A program made the position numbers and the translations under genes. This document shows, piece by piece, positions 1-8,092 of a stretch of DNA of 64,000 bases; within the stretch, counting starts at the first letter, position 1; the number at the start of each line of letters is the position of its first letter. Where the stretch lies: assembly GCF_001570565.1 (NCBI RefSeq), contig NZ_BBXE01000025.1, positions 32,349 through 96,348 of the forward strand. The letters run 5' to 3'. This stretch comes from Herbidospora yilanensis. GTDB taxonomy: Bacteria; Actinomycetota; Actinomycetes; Streptosporangiales; Streptosporangiaceae. A model generated the notes under the pieces. It saw nothing but the letters and a program-made list of their open reading frames with translations. It searched no databases and had not been told where the DNA came from.

Positions 1-103
1 TCATGCCACTTGAGCATGGCCTTGAGGACAGTAAACGCGGCGTCGGAAAGGGGCGTCCTTCTCGTGTGGGGACCGGGAGGTCCTGTTCTCGGGGAGGAAT
101 CCG

Positions 104-1765
104 TTGCCCGGATGGCCGACCGTCGGGCGAGCCGACGACAACCGTCTGCTCGACGCGCTCAGACGCGACGACGCGCACGCACCAGCCAGCCTGTACGACG
201 CGTACGCCGACCGGCTGAACGACTACGCGTTCAGCCGGCTGCGCGACCTCGACCTGGCCGCCGGTGCCGTGCACGACGCCCTCGTGCTCGCGGTCGCCTC
301 GGTGGGCCGGTTGACCGAGACCCAGCGGTTGCGGGCGTGGCTCTACGCCCTGGTGCGCTTCCAGTGCGCGTCCCGGACGCCCGGCGCCGCGACGGCGCCG
401 ATCGACCTCGCCGACAGCCCCGACCCCGAGATGACCATGCTGGTCCACGAGGCGCTGGGCGAGCTGAGCGGGCCCGAGCGGGAGGTGCTGGAGCTCTCCC
501 TGCGTCATGACCTGACCCCGGCCGAGGCGGGCGCCGTGCTGGGGCTGACCTCCCGCCAGGCGGCGACGCGGCTGGAGCGGGCCCGCGACCACCTGGAGAA
601 CTCGGCCGCGGCGGTGGTACTGGCCCGGACCGGCCGGGCCCACTGCCCCGACCTGTCGGCGATGGTCGACTCCTGGGACGGCCCGCTGAGCACGCTGCTG
701 CGCCGGCGGCTGAGCCGCCACATCGCGGGCTGCGAGGTCTGCGTCGAGGGCAGGCAGCGGCACGTCTCGGCGCCGAAGCTGCTGGAGATGGTGCCGGTGG
801 CGTTCCCGCCGCTGTCGCTGCGGCGCCGGGTCGTGGACACGTGCGCACACCCCGAACGAGACGAAACGAAGATCCTCATCGTGCGGGACGGGGATCACTT
901 CGACCGGAACGGATTCCCCGTGCCGGTCGAGCGGCGGCCCCGGGTGAAGCGGGGCCGCCGGGCGGGGGGCGTGTCACGGCGGGCGGCGGGGAAGAAGAAG
1001 TCCCGGCGCGCGACGCCCGCCGTGGCCGCTCTCGGCGTGGCCCTGATCGCGGGGGGCGGGGTGTTCTGGGTGAACGGCGCCGGCGCGGGCGCGCCCACCC
1101 GCGTCGAGGCCATGCCGCAGCCCACGGACGACACCGTCCGGGCCCCCCAGTACGAGGTCACCGAGGAGGACACCGCACCCCCGGTGGAGGAGGAGACCCC
1201 TCCGGCCGACCCGACGCCGGTGGAGGCCGAACAGACCTCGTCCACGCAGGCTCCCGCGCCGGTCCCCACAGCGGCCGGGCAGCCGTCGGCGCGGCCCCGG
1301 CCGACCCGCACGCCGGCGAAGACGCCCAAGCCGACCAAGCGGCCGGCCGCCGCCAGGGCCGCGTTGTCGATGACCTGCCCCGGCGACCTCGGCGAGTCCA
1401 CCGGCGGGGTGCTCTACCTCACCGCCAGGAACGCTCCAATCGCCTGGAGCGCCCGCGCGGGCGACAACGTGTCGATCGCCCCGGCACGGGGGGTGCTGAA
1501 GAAGGGCGCGAGCGGGCGCATGACGATCTCGATCGTCGACCCGAAGTCGGCCGGCGGCACCACGATCGCGATCACCTCGCCCGGCGGCAACCCGTCGTGC
1601 CGGATCAGCTGGCGCGGCGACGGCTACTCCCCGCCCGGTGGCGGCGTGCCCGACCCCACCAACCCGCCCCGGCCCACGCCGACGCCCCCGAAGACGGACG
1701 AGCCGACCCCCGTGCCCACGGAGACCCCGGCGGCCCAGACCTCCGGCGAGCCCCAGGGAACCTGA
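104..1765 (+). CDS. Membrane-anchored sigma-70-like protein fused to an anti-sigma zinc motif
   Basis: 553 aa. Residues about 25-95 and 115-165 resemble sigma-70 regions 2 and 4, the latter ending in a helix-turn-helix (GLTSRQAATRL). Residues 206-213 read HIAGCEVC, the HxxxCxxC motif of zinc-binding anti-sigma domains. One membrane helix follows (about 304-323), then a Thr/Pro-rich stretch, a small domain of about 100 residues (about 420-515) and a Pro/Thr-rich tail, all probably outside the cell. The TTG start is chosen because GGAGG lies 6 bases upstream (93-97) and the frame has no better start. By architecture this is a sigma factor and its anti-sigma in one chain. Its target promoters and activating signal are unknown. 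Confidence 0.85.
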   Translation: MPGWPTVGRADDNRLLDALRRDDAHAPASLYDAYADRLNDYAFSRLRDLDLAAGAVHDALVLAVASVGRLTETQRLRAWLYALVRFQCASRTPGAATAPIDLADSPDPEMTMLVHEALGELSGPEREVLELSLRHDLTPAEAGAVLGLTSRQAATRLERARDHLENSAAAVVLARTGRAHCPDLSAMVDSWDGPLSTLLRRRLSRHIAGCEVCVEGRQRHVSAPKLLEMVPVAFPPLSLRRRVVDTCAHPERDETKILIVRDGDHFDRNGFPVPVERRPRVKRGRRAGGVSRRAAGKKKSRRATPAVAALGVALIAGGGVFWVNGAGAGAPTRVEAMPQPTDDTVRAPQYEVTEEDTAPPVEEETPPADPTPVEAEQTSSTQAPAPVPTAAGQPSARPRPTRTPAKTPKPTKRPAAARAALSMTCPGDLGESTGGVLYLTARNAPIAWSARAGDNVSIAPARGVLKKGASGRMTISIVDPKSAGGTTIAITSPGGNPSCRISWRGDGYSPPGGGVPDPTNPPRPTPTPPKTDEPTPVPTETPAAQTSGEPQGT

Positions 1766-1924
1766 CAGGAACCCCAGCAATCCCGCCGATAACACGGGCG
1801 GTTGCCGATCCGTTACCGATAGAGTCCTGGTCCTTTGTGAACCGGGCGCCGCGAAAAGCGTCGCCATTGACGTGCGTGCCCCCGGTTGATCCTATGAAGT
1901 GCCTCCACCAGCCGGGAGAGTGAC

Positions 1925-2290
1925 ATGGGGACCATGAAGACCGTCCTGATCGGTGTGGTCGGCGCGTTGTGCGTGGCGGGAGCCGTGCTCGCGCTGGCCG
2001 ACGTGCGGACCCCCGCCAGGCTGATCTTGACGCCTCTGTTCCTGCTCCTGGCGCCCGGCGCGGCCATCGCCGGGTTGTTGCGTGATCGTGACCCCCTGTC
2101 GGCACTAACCGTGGGACTGGCGGCCAGTCTGGCTGTCAACGTTCTTCTCGCCGAGGCGATGCTCCTCTTCGACGCCTGGTCACCGCGTGCCGGCGTGGCC
2201 ACCGTCGCGGTGGTGAGCGCGTTTCTGGTGATCCTGCGCCAGCTTCACCGCCCCCGCACTCGCGTCACCCCCGCCCAGCACTCCGGGTGA
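1925..2290 (+). CDS. Small four-helix membrane protein
   Basis: 121 aa with about four hydrophobic segments (residues 5-24, 33-52, 56-80, 84-103) and a short basic tail ending in RVTPAQHSG. I do not recognise a characterised family. The ATG at 1925 follows GGGAGAG by four bases; a second in-frame ATG three codons later is possible. The gene lies just ahead of two glycosyltransferases and a polysaccharide deacetylase on the same strand, so a role at the membrane in the same cell-envelope pathway is likely but unproven. Confidence 0.75.
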   Translation: MGTMKTVLIGVVGALCVAGAVLALADVRTPARLILTPLFLLLAPGAAIAGLLRDRDPLSALTVGLAASLAVNVLLAEAMLLFDAWSPRAGVATVAVVSAFLVILRQLHRPRTRVTPAQHSG

Positions 2291-2408
2291 CGACCCCACA
2301 CCCTCTGCCCCACGACCGGGACGAGCCGCTGCCCATCTCGTCCAGTCGCGCCGGTCCGCTGGCAGTCTCCGCTCATGACAGACCGCCCGGAAGGACATCT
2401 CCGTCACC

Positions 2409-3212
2409 ATGAGTCCCGAGATCACCGGCTTGCGGCCGCTTCCGCACGTCGAGCGTTACACCCCCCTCGGCCCCCACCTCGCGGTCTCGCCGACCGTCAG
2501 CGTCGTCGTGCCCGCGATGAACGAGGCCGAGAACCTGCCCCACGTGTTCGCCACGCTGCCCACCTGGGTGCACGAAGTCGTGCTGGTCGACGGCCATTCG
2601 ACCGACGACACCGTCGAGGTGGCCCGGCGGCTGCGGCCGGGCCTGCGGATCGTCCACCAGACCGGGCGCGGCAAGGGCGACGCCCTGGCCGCCGGGTTCG
2701 CGGCCTGCACGGGCGACATCATCGTGATGATCGACGCCGACGGCTCGACCGACGGCCGGGAGATCATCCACTTCGTCAGCGCCCTGGTCAGCGGGGCCGA
2801 CTTCGCCAAGGGGTCGCGGTACGTCCCCGGCGGCGGCAGCGACGACCTCACGGTCACCCGGCGGGCCGGCAACAGCATGCTGCGCACCATCGTGAACACG
2901 CTCTACCGCACCCGTTACACCGACCTGTGCTACGGCTACAACGCCTTCTGGGCCCGCCACCTGCCCGCGCTCGACCTCGACTGCAAGGGCTTCGAGGTCG
3001 AGACGCTGATGAACATCCGGGCGGCCAGGGCGGGGCTGCGGGTGCACGAGGTGCCCAGTCACGAGCGCTGCCGCATCCATGGGGAGTCGAACCTGCGGGC
3101 GATCCGCGACGGGCTGCGGGTGCTGCGGACGATCGTGCGGGAGTGGCGGCGCCGCCGCGCGACCCCGGCGCCGCTGCCGCAACCGGCCACGGCCGACCAG
3201 GGCGCGGCATGA
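2409..3212 (+). CDS. Family 2 glycosyltransferase, polyprenyl-phosphate sugar transferase type
   Basis: 267 aa, GT-A fold. The N-terminal VVPAMNEAENLP is the nucleotide-binding start of GT2 enzymes, and MIDADGSTDG carries the DxD metal site. The length and lack of membrane helices resemble dolichol/polyprenyl-phosphate glycosyltransferases, which move a sugar from a nucleotide donor to a lipid carrier on the cytoplasmic face of the membrane. The stop overlaps the next start (ATGA at 3209), so the next gene is probably translationally coupled. Donor and acceptor cannot be told from sequence. Confidence 0.88.
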   Translation: MSPEITGLRPLPHVERYTPLGPHLAVSPTVSVVVPAMNEAENLPHVFATLPTWVHEVVLVDGHSTDDTVEVARRLRPGLRIVHQTGRGKGDALAAGFAACTGDIIVMIDADGSTDGREIIHFVSALVSGADFAKGSRYVPGGGSDDLTVTRRAGNSMLRTIVNTLYRTRYTDLCYGYNAFWARHLPALDLDCKGFEVETLMNIRAARAGLRVHEVPSHERCRIHGESNLRAIRDGLRVLRTIVREWRRRRATPAPLPQPATADQGAA

Positions 3213-4114
3213 ACACCTCCGTCGTGATCTGCGTGTACACGGAGGACCGCTGGGACGACATCGCCGCCGCGGTCGCCTCGGTGCGGGCGCAGACGGTCCG
3301 GGCGCGTGAGCTCATCCTGGTCGTCGACCACAACCCGGACCTCCACCTGCGGCTCAAGCGGGCCTACCCCGACGCGATCGTGCTGGAGAACGTCCACGAC
3401 AAGGGCCTGTCGGGCGGCAAGAACACCGGCGCCGAGGCGGCCACCGGCGGCTACGTCGCGTTCCTCGACGACGACGCGGTGGCCGACCCGGGCTGGATCG
3501 AGGGCCTGGAGTCGGCCATGGCGCAGCCGGGCGTCGTCGGCGCGGGCGGTGCGACCCGCCCGCTCTGGGCCACCCGGCGTCCCCGCTGGTTCCCGGTGGA
3601 GTTCGACTGGACGGTCGGCTGCACCTACAAGGGCATGCCGGAGAGCCGGGCGCCGATCCGCAACGTGATGGGCGGCAACGCGATCTTCCGGCGCGAGGTG
3701 ATCGGCGCGGCGGGCGGGTTCTCCACCGGCATCGGCCGCAGCGTCAGGGGCGGCGAGAGCAGACCGCTGGGCTGCGAGGAGACCGAGTTCTGCATCCGGC
3801 TCACCCAGCGGCTGCCCGGTTCGGTGCTGCTGTTCGAGCCGTCGGCGGGCATCGGCCACCGGGTCCCGGCCGCGCGGGAGACCTTCCGCTACTTCCGGTC
3901 CCGCTGCTACGCCGAGGGGTTGTCGAAGGCCCTGGTGACCCGGAGCGTGGGCAGCGGCGACGGGCTGGCGAGCGAGCGGTCGTACACGTTCCGGACCCTG
4001 CCGCTCGGCGCGCTGAAGGGCCTGGTCACCCTCCGGTGGGGCAGGAGCGCCGCCATCGTCGTCGGGCTGGCCTGGACGACCTGGGGTTACCTGGTCGGGA
4101 AGGCGCGGCGATGA
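3209..4114 (+). CDS. Family 2 glycosyltransferase
   Basis: 301 aa GT2 protein: SVVICVYTEDRW at the N-terminus, a VAFLDDDA metal motif near residue 90, and the GGNAIFRR and ETEFCIR segments typical of acceptor and catalytic-base regions. A hydrophobic segment at the C-terminus (SAAIVVGLAWTTWGYLVG) may anchor it to the membrane. The ATG is fixed by the ATGA overlaps with both neighbours (3209-3212 and 4111-4114). It probably extends the glycan whose lipid-linked start is made by the preceding gene product. Substrate unknown. Confidence 0.88.
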   Translation: MNTSVVICVYTEDRWDDIAAAVASVRAQTVRARELILVVDHNPDLHLRLKRAYPDAIVLENVHDKGLSGGKNTGAEAATGGYVAFLDDDAVADPGWIEGLESAMAQPGVVGAGGATRPLWATRRPRWFPVEFDWTVGCTYKGMPESRAPIRNVMGGNAIFRREVIGAAGGFSTGIGRSVRGGESRPLGCEETEFCIRLTQRLPGSVLLFEPSAGIGHRVPAARETFRYFRSRCYAEGLSKALVTRSVGSGDGLASERSYTFRTLPLGALKGLVTLRWGRSAAIVVGLAWTTWGYLVGKARR

Positions 4115-4914
4115 ACCGGGTGCCGATCCTGATGTACCACTCGGTCACCGACCGGCCCAACGCCGAGACCCGGCCGCTCGCCGTGCGGCCGGGCGACTTC
4201 GCCGGGCAACTGGCCTACCTGGCGGACAACGGGTTCACGCCGATGACGTTCGCGAGCCTGATCGCGGCCGTGAACGGCGCCGGCCCGACCCTCCCGGCCA
4301 GGCCGGTGGTGCTCACCTTCGACGACGGCTACGCCGACTTCCACACCGAGGCGATGCCGATCCTCGACCGGTTCGGCTTCCCGGCCACCCTGTTCCTGAC
4401 CACGGGCTGGGTGGCCGACGCGGGCGGCGAGGCGGCCGGCCGGCCGCTCGACCACATGGTGAGCTGGTCGCAGGCCCGGGAGGCCGCCGCGCAGGGGCAC
4501 GAGATCGCCGGGCACAGCCACAGCCATCCGCAGCTCGACCAGTTGCCCGACGCCGAACTCCGGCAGGAACTCCGGCGCGGCAAGGCGGTCCTGGAGGACA
4601 GACTCGGGCTCCCGGTGACGACGATGGCCTATCCCTACGGCTACTCCAGCGCGCGGGTCCGCCGGGAGGCGCGGCGGGCCGGGTTCTGGGCGGCGTGCGC
4701 GGTCGCCAACGACATGGCCGGCCTGCCCGCCCCCGACATGCTGGCCGTTCCCCGCCTGACGGTGAGCCGGACCACCGGGCCGGGCCGGTTCGCCCGCGCC
4801 GTGGAGGGCCGGGCGCTCCCGCTGGTCTATCTCCGGGAGCGCGCGCTGACCCGTGGCTACGCCGTCGTCCGCCGGGGCAGGTACGGAATCACGCGTTTCG
4901 CCCGAAGAGCATAA
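4111..4914 (+). CDS. Polysaccharide deacetylase (NodB/CE4 domain)
   Basis: 267 aa. It opens with ILMYHSV and has the CE4 motifs TFDDGYAD (residues 69-76, catalytic Asp plus metal Asp) and HSHSHP (from 135, two metal-binding His), then AYPYG. These enzymes remove N-acetyl groups from glycans such as peptidoglycan, chitin-like polymers or cell-wall polysaccharides, using a divalent metal. No signal peptide is visible, which suggests action on a cytoplasmic lipid-linked intermediate or unusual export. The ATGA overlap with the glycosyltransferase gene supports joint expression and a shared polysaccharide pathway. Confidence 0.92.
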   Translation: MNRVPILMYHSVTDRPNAETRPLAVRPGDFAGQLAYLADNGFTPMTFASLIAAVNGAGPTLPARPVVLTFDDGYADFHTEAMPILDRFGFPATLFLTTGWVADAGGEAAGRPLDHMVSWSQAREAAAQGHEIAGHSHSHPQLDQLPDAELRQELRRGKAVLEDRLGLPVTTMAYPYGYSSARVRREARRAGFWAACAVANDMAGLPAPDMLAVPRLTVSRTTGPGRFARAVEGRALPLVYLRERALTRGYAVVRRGRYGITRFARRA

Positions 4915-4953
4915 GGGGAGAAAACAGGGCGACCGAGGACATGAGGGGGCACA

Positions 4954-5556
4954 GTGGCCCAGGCATGGCTACCCGTCGCCAGTCGCATTCCCGCTCCCCA
5001 GGACGCCGGCCCCATGATCGGGGGCGCGCCCAGGGTGGTCTGGTTCATTTGGCCGACAGACCCACAAGGGATCTCGGCCAAATCCGTGGCCCAGCGGCTC
5101 GTCCAGCTCAACCGCCCCGCCCACCTGGTGTGGAACCCGGTGACGGGGCAGATCATCCAGCAGTTGCCGCCCACCCGCGCGGCCTGCGGCCTCACCGGAG
5201 ACCTCAACCGGCAGGGCCGGGTGTGCGTCCAGATCCGGGTCTTGGGGTCGGTGCACGAACCGTTCACCGACAGCAAGCTCGACGGTCTCGACGAGATCCT
5301 CGCCTGGCTCGACTCGTGGGAGGTTCCCCGACGCTGGCCGGCCGGTCCGCCACTACCCATGCCCCATTCGCTGGTGCAGGACGGCAACCGCCGCCTCTGG
5401 GCCCGTGGGGGGCACTTCGGGCATTCGCAGGTTCCGGGTTCCGCCGAGGGGGACCCGGGGGCCATCGACGTCGCCCGCATCATCGGAGACAGCGCGCCGC
5501 AATTAGAGGTGCCCCGTCCCCGGGAGGAACTACGGCTCCTGGAGAGCGTGGTCTAG
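4954..5556 (+). CDS. Peptidoglycan amidase-fold (amidase_2/PGRP-like) protein
   Basis: 200 aa. The pattern AHLVWNP, IIQQLPP, RVCVQIRVLG, then GGHFGHSQVP and DPGAID matches the N-acetylmuramoyl-L-alanine amidase-like family found in actinomycetes and actinophage endolysins. There is no signal peptide, so it is either released otherwise or acts as a binding rather than a lytic protein; the full set of zinc ligands is not certain. The GTG start has AGGGGG four bases upstream. Its last 27 bases overlap the convergent MocR gene. Fold assignment is fairly secure, activity is inferred. Confidence 0.65.
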   Translation: MAQAWLPVASRIPAPQDAGPMIGGAPRVVWFIWPTDPQGISAKSVAQRLVQLNRPAHLVWNPVTGQIIQQLPPTRAACGLTGDLNRQGRVCVQIRVLGSVHEPFTDSKLDGLDEILAWLDSWEVPRRWPAGPPLPMPHSLVQDGNRRLWARGGHFGHSQVPGSAEGDPGAIDVARIIGDSAPQLEVPRPREELRLLESVV

Positions 5557-6981
5557 CAGGTTCCTGACGATCCCGCAGCCCTGGCGGACGTCGTGGAGTG
5601 CGGCCGAACCGTACCCGACGACGAGGCCGTGGACGCGGGGCGGGCCGTGGTGGTGGCGAATGGTCGTGTCGACCAGGACCCCCCGTTCACGGGCTCCGGC
5701 GACCACTTCCGGCACGACGTGTTCCGGAAGTTCCGCCAGGACGTGCAGACCGGCCGTGTCGCCCTTGGTCCACGGGCCGAGGGCGGCCACCACGGCCGCG
5801 CGCCTGCGGGCGTACTCCAGGCGCATGCGCCTCAGGTGCCGGTCCAGGTCACCGCGGTCGAGCAGGACGGCGACCGCGCGCTGGACCGGCCCCGACGTGC
5901 GGTCGGCCAGTTCCTTCCGCGTTCTCGCGACCAGGTCGAGCAGCGGTCGCCCGGCGACCAGCCAGCCGACGCCGACGTCGGGGCTGAGCGACTTCGACAA
6001 CGTGCCGAGCAGCACGACCTGCTCGGGACCGAGGCCGTAGAGGGCGGGGAGCGGGGCGACGTCGTAGCGGAACTCGGCGTCGTAGTCGTCTTCGACGACG
6101 AGCGCGCCGGTGGCGCGGGCCCAGGCGAGCAGGCGTTCCCGGCGCGGGATGGGCAGGCGGCCTCCGGTCGGGAACTGGTGCGCCGGCGTCGTGTAGATCA
6201 TCCGCAGGCCGATGGGCAGGTCGTCGACGATCAGGCCGTCGGCGTCGACCGGGCACGGCACGATCTCGGCGCCCCGCGAGGCGAAGATGCGCCGGGCCGA
6301 CCGGTAGCCCGGTTCCTCCACCCCGACCCGGTCACCGGGCTTCAGCAGGGTGGCGGCCAGCAGGTCGAGACCGTTGCCGGTGCCGCGCGTGATCAGCACG
6401 TTCCCCGGCCCGGCGGGCACCGCGCGCGCCCGGCGCAGGTGGTCGGCCAGGGCCTCGCGCAACATCGGGTCGCCGTAGAGGTCGGGCCAGGCGCTCATCG
6501 GCAGGTCCGCGGCGGCCCGCCAGGCCCGCCGCCAGGCGGCGGTGTCGTAGGCCGTGACCCAGGGGCGGCCGGGCCGCAGATCGACGAGACCGGCGGCGGG
6601 CGGCTGGAGGTCGGCGTCGGGAGACGGCCCGAGGCCGGCCGGGCGGGCGCCGGAGCCGTCGCCGCCGTCGGCGTGGACGTCGGCCACGTAGGTGCCCGAG
6701 CCGTGCCGCCCGTCGAGCCAGCCCTCGGCGTAGAGCTGCTGGTAGGCCTCGGTGACCACGGTCCGGCTGACGCCGAGCAGCCCGGCCAGGCCGCGGCTGG
6801 AGGGCAGCCGCTCCCCGGCCCGCAGCGCGCCGTCGCGCATGGCCGCCCGCAGTTGGTCGCCGACCTGGACGACCAGGGGCGTCGGGCTGGACCGGTCGAC
6901 GGCCACCGGCAGCTCGACCTGCTGCTCCCGCAAAGTGGTCTCCCTCAACGCCGCGAAAGTGGACGTGTTCCTCCAGGCCAC
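5530..6981 (-). CDS. MocR-family regulator (GntR HTH plus aminotransferase domain)
   Basis: 483 aa. Residues about 25-100 form a GntR winged helix (LPSSRGLAGLLGVSRTVVTEAYQQL) and the rest is a class I aminotransferase-like domain that binds PLP (VEDDYDAEFRY, TLSKSLSPDVGVGWLV with the PLP lysine). Such proteins sense PLP or amino compounds and usually control the divergent gene, here a pyridoxamine-oxidase-like gene. Two starts fit: GTG at 6981 with AGGAG four bases upstream, and TTG at 6933 (protein starts MREQQVELPV) with AGGGAG six bases upstream. The shorter form matches the usual family N-terminus. Confidence 0.9.
   Translation of the reverse strand: MAWRNTSTFAALRETTLREQQVELPVAVDRSSPTPLVVQVGDQLRAAMRDGALRAGERLPSSRGLAGLLGVSRTVVTEAYQQLYAEGWLDGRHGSGTYVADVHADGGDGSGARPAGLGPSPDADLQPPAAGLVDLRPGRPWVTAYDTAAWRRAWRAAADLPMSAWPDLYGDPMLREALADHLRRARAVPAGPGNVLITRGTGNGLDLLAATLLKPGDRVGVEEPGYRSARRIFASRGAEIVPCPVDADGLIVDDLPIGLRMIYTTPAHQFPTGGRLPIPRRERLLAWARATGALVVEDDYDAEFRYDVAPLPALYGLGPEQVVLLGTLSKSLSPDVGVGWLVAGRPLLDLVARTRKELADRTSGPVQRAVAVLLDRGDLDRHLRRMRLEYARRRAAVVAALGPWTKGDTAGLHVLAELPEHVVPEVVAGARERGVLVDTTIRHHHGPPRVHGLVVGYGSAALHDVRQGCGIVRNLLDHALQEP
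6932..6962. promoter_or_regulatory. Direct repeat AAAGTGG x2, possible MocR operator
   Basis: AAAGTGG occurs at 6932-6938 and 6956-6962, 24 bases start to start, between the two candidate starts of the MocR gene and upstream of the divergent gene. MocR proteins such as GabR are known to bind direct repeats, so this is a plausible operator. Seven bases twice could still be chance in a coding region. Confidence 0.4.
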
Positions 6982-7001
6982 TCGGCTCCTACGGTAGCCG
7001 T
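6968..7001 (+). promoter_or_regulatory. Candidate leaderless promoter of the PNPOx-like gene
   Basis: TTCCTC (6968-6973) and TACGGT (6990-6995), 16 bases apart, fit a weak -35/-10 pair whose start point would fall at or next to the ATG at 7002. No ribosome binding site precedes that ATG, consistent with a leaderless message. Confidence 0.4.
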
Positions 7002-7643
7002 ATGACCGAGTTGTCCAGCACCCCTCGTACCGTCCTCGGCCGTTCCAAGGACCGTGGCCGCACCGACCGCGCCGAGCTCCACGCCGTCCTCGACGCCGGC
7101 CTGATCTGCCACCTCGGGGTGATCGTCGACGGCTCCCCGATGGTCGTCCCGACCGGATACGGGCGCATCGGCGACACCCTCTACCTCCACGGCTCCACCG
7201 GCGCCCGGTCCCTGCGCACCGCCCCCGGCGACACGATCTGCGTCACCGTCACCCACCTCGACGGCATCGTGCTGGCCCGCTCGGTCTTCCACCACTCGGT
7301 CAACTACCGCTCGGCGATGATCTACGGCGTGCCGCGCCTGGTCACCGACGAGGAGGAGCGCATGGCCGGCCTGGCCGCCATCACCGAGCAGCTCGCCCCG
7401 GGCCAGTGGGACTACGCGCGCCTGCCCAACCGCAAGGAGATGGCCGCCACGGCCGTGCTGGCGCTGTCGCTGGAGGAGGCCTCGGTCAAGATGCGCGCGG
7501 CCGGCCCGAACGACGACGACGAGGACTACGACCTGCCGATCTGGGCGGGAGTGCTCCCCGTCGTCACCACGTGGGGCGAGCCGGAGCCCGATCCCAAGAT
7601 GACCCGGGACATTCCGGTTCCCGCCCATATCTCCGGTAGATGA
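7002..7643 (+). CDS. Pyridoxamine 5'-phosphate oxidase-family flavoprotein
   Basis: 213 aa with an FMN split-barrel signature: LICHLGVIVDGSPMVVPTGYG near the N-terminus, then LYLHGSTGARSLR and a conserved HHSVNYRSAMIYG segment. Members include true PNP oxidases and many flavin reductases of unknown substrate; this one belongs to the short general group. It is divergent from the MocR gene with only 20 bases between starts, the usual arrangement for a MocR target, so a link to vitamin B6 or amine metabolism is likely. Confidence 0.88.
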   Translation: MTELSSTPRTVLGRSKDRGRTDRAELHAVLDAGLICHLGVIVDGSPMVVPTGYGRIGDTLYLHGSTGARSLRTAPGDTICVTVTHLDGIVLARSVFHHSVNYRSAMIYGVPRLVTDEEERMAGLAAITEQLAPGQWDYARLPNRKEMAATAVLALSLEEASVKMRAAGPNDDDEDYDLPIWAGVLPVVTTWGEPEPDPKMTRDIPVPAHISGR

Positions 7644-7691
7644 CCTTTGACAACCCCGCCGCCCAACCGGGCGTCTACTTAACGCAGCACG

Positions 7692-7762
7692 AGGCGACCG
7701 GCGCCCATGTGGCCATCGAGTACCCGGCAGGGACTCGCATGGGCGGCCGGGTCGCCTTTTTT
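7692..7762 (+). terminator. Long Rho-independent terminator or structured RNA
   Basis: AGGCGACC (7692-7699) pairs with GGTCGCCT (7750-7757), and GCGCCCATG pairs with CATGGGCG inside it. A further small hairpin (CGAGT...ACTCG) forms the tip, and TTTTTT follows (7757-7762). It ends the PNPOx-like transcript. At about 66 bases it is longer than a simple terminator and could be a small RNA. The 7644-8092 gap otherwise holds only regulatory sequence. Confidence 0.8.
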
Positions 7763-7797
7763 CTTCTCCGTGACGCCTCTGGCGCAGGAGTCCCCGC

Positions 7798-7813
7798 TGT
7801 GATCACGGTCACC
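7798..7813. promoter_or_regulatory. Crp-like site TGTGATCACGGTCACC
   Basis: The site fits TGTGA-N6-TCACA with one mismatch and fits the Streptomyces Crp pattern GTG-N6-GNCAC exactly. It lies about 280 bases before the kinase gene at 8093, after the terminator, so it would belong to the kinase promoter region. Binding is inferred. Confidence 0.4.
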
Positions 7814-8092
7814 TGATCGCGGGATCACATGCCCGCCGGGCATGGATCGGCACGTCGCCCAGTATTGCTTCCCAGACGGCCGGTGTCACAATATGCCCTG
7901 GTCAATCGGCCGGACTGAGCCGTCGCCGCCCCCCGGACCGGATCACGGCGTCCCCGGCCCACCCACCTGTACCACTAAAGTCACGTTTGACACTGAGTCA
8001 CTACAATCTCATGACTTTTCCCATCACGAGGTAGACCCGCCGTTAGGCTCTGTGGTCGTCATGGTGGGGGCCCGGGCACAGAAGGAGACCGC

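Noticed and set aside
1..103. Coding sequence before the first gene
   Set aside because: The two short frames starting at 3 and 10 are Arg-rich shadows of the sigma gene. Nothing else can be supported in this short stretch.
4954..5556. Prophage endolysin
   Set aside because: The amidase-like sequence resembles actinophage endolysins, but no holin, integrase or structural phage gene is near, and codon use is like the host.
7644..7700. TTGACA after the PNPOx-like gene as a promoter
   Set aside because: No -10 box lies 16-18 bases downstream (the closest, TCTACT, is 21 bases away), so I do not call a promoter.
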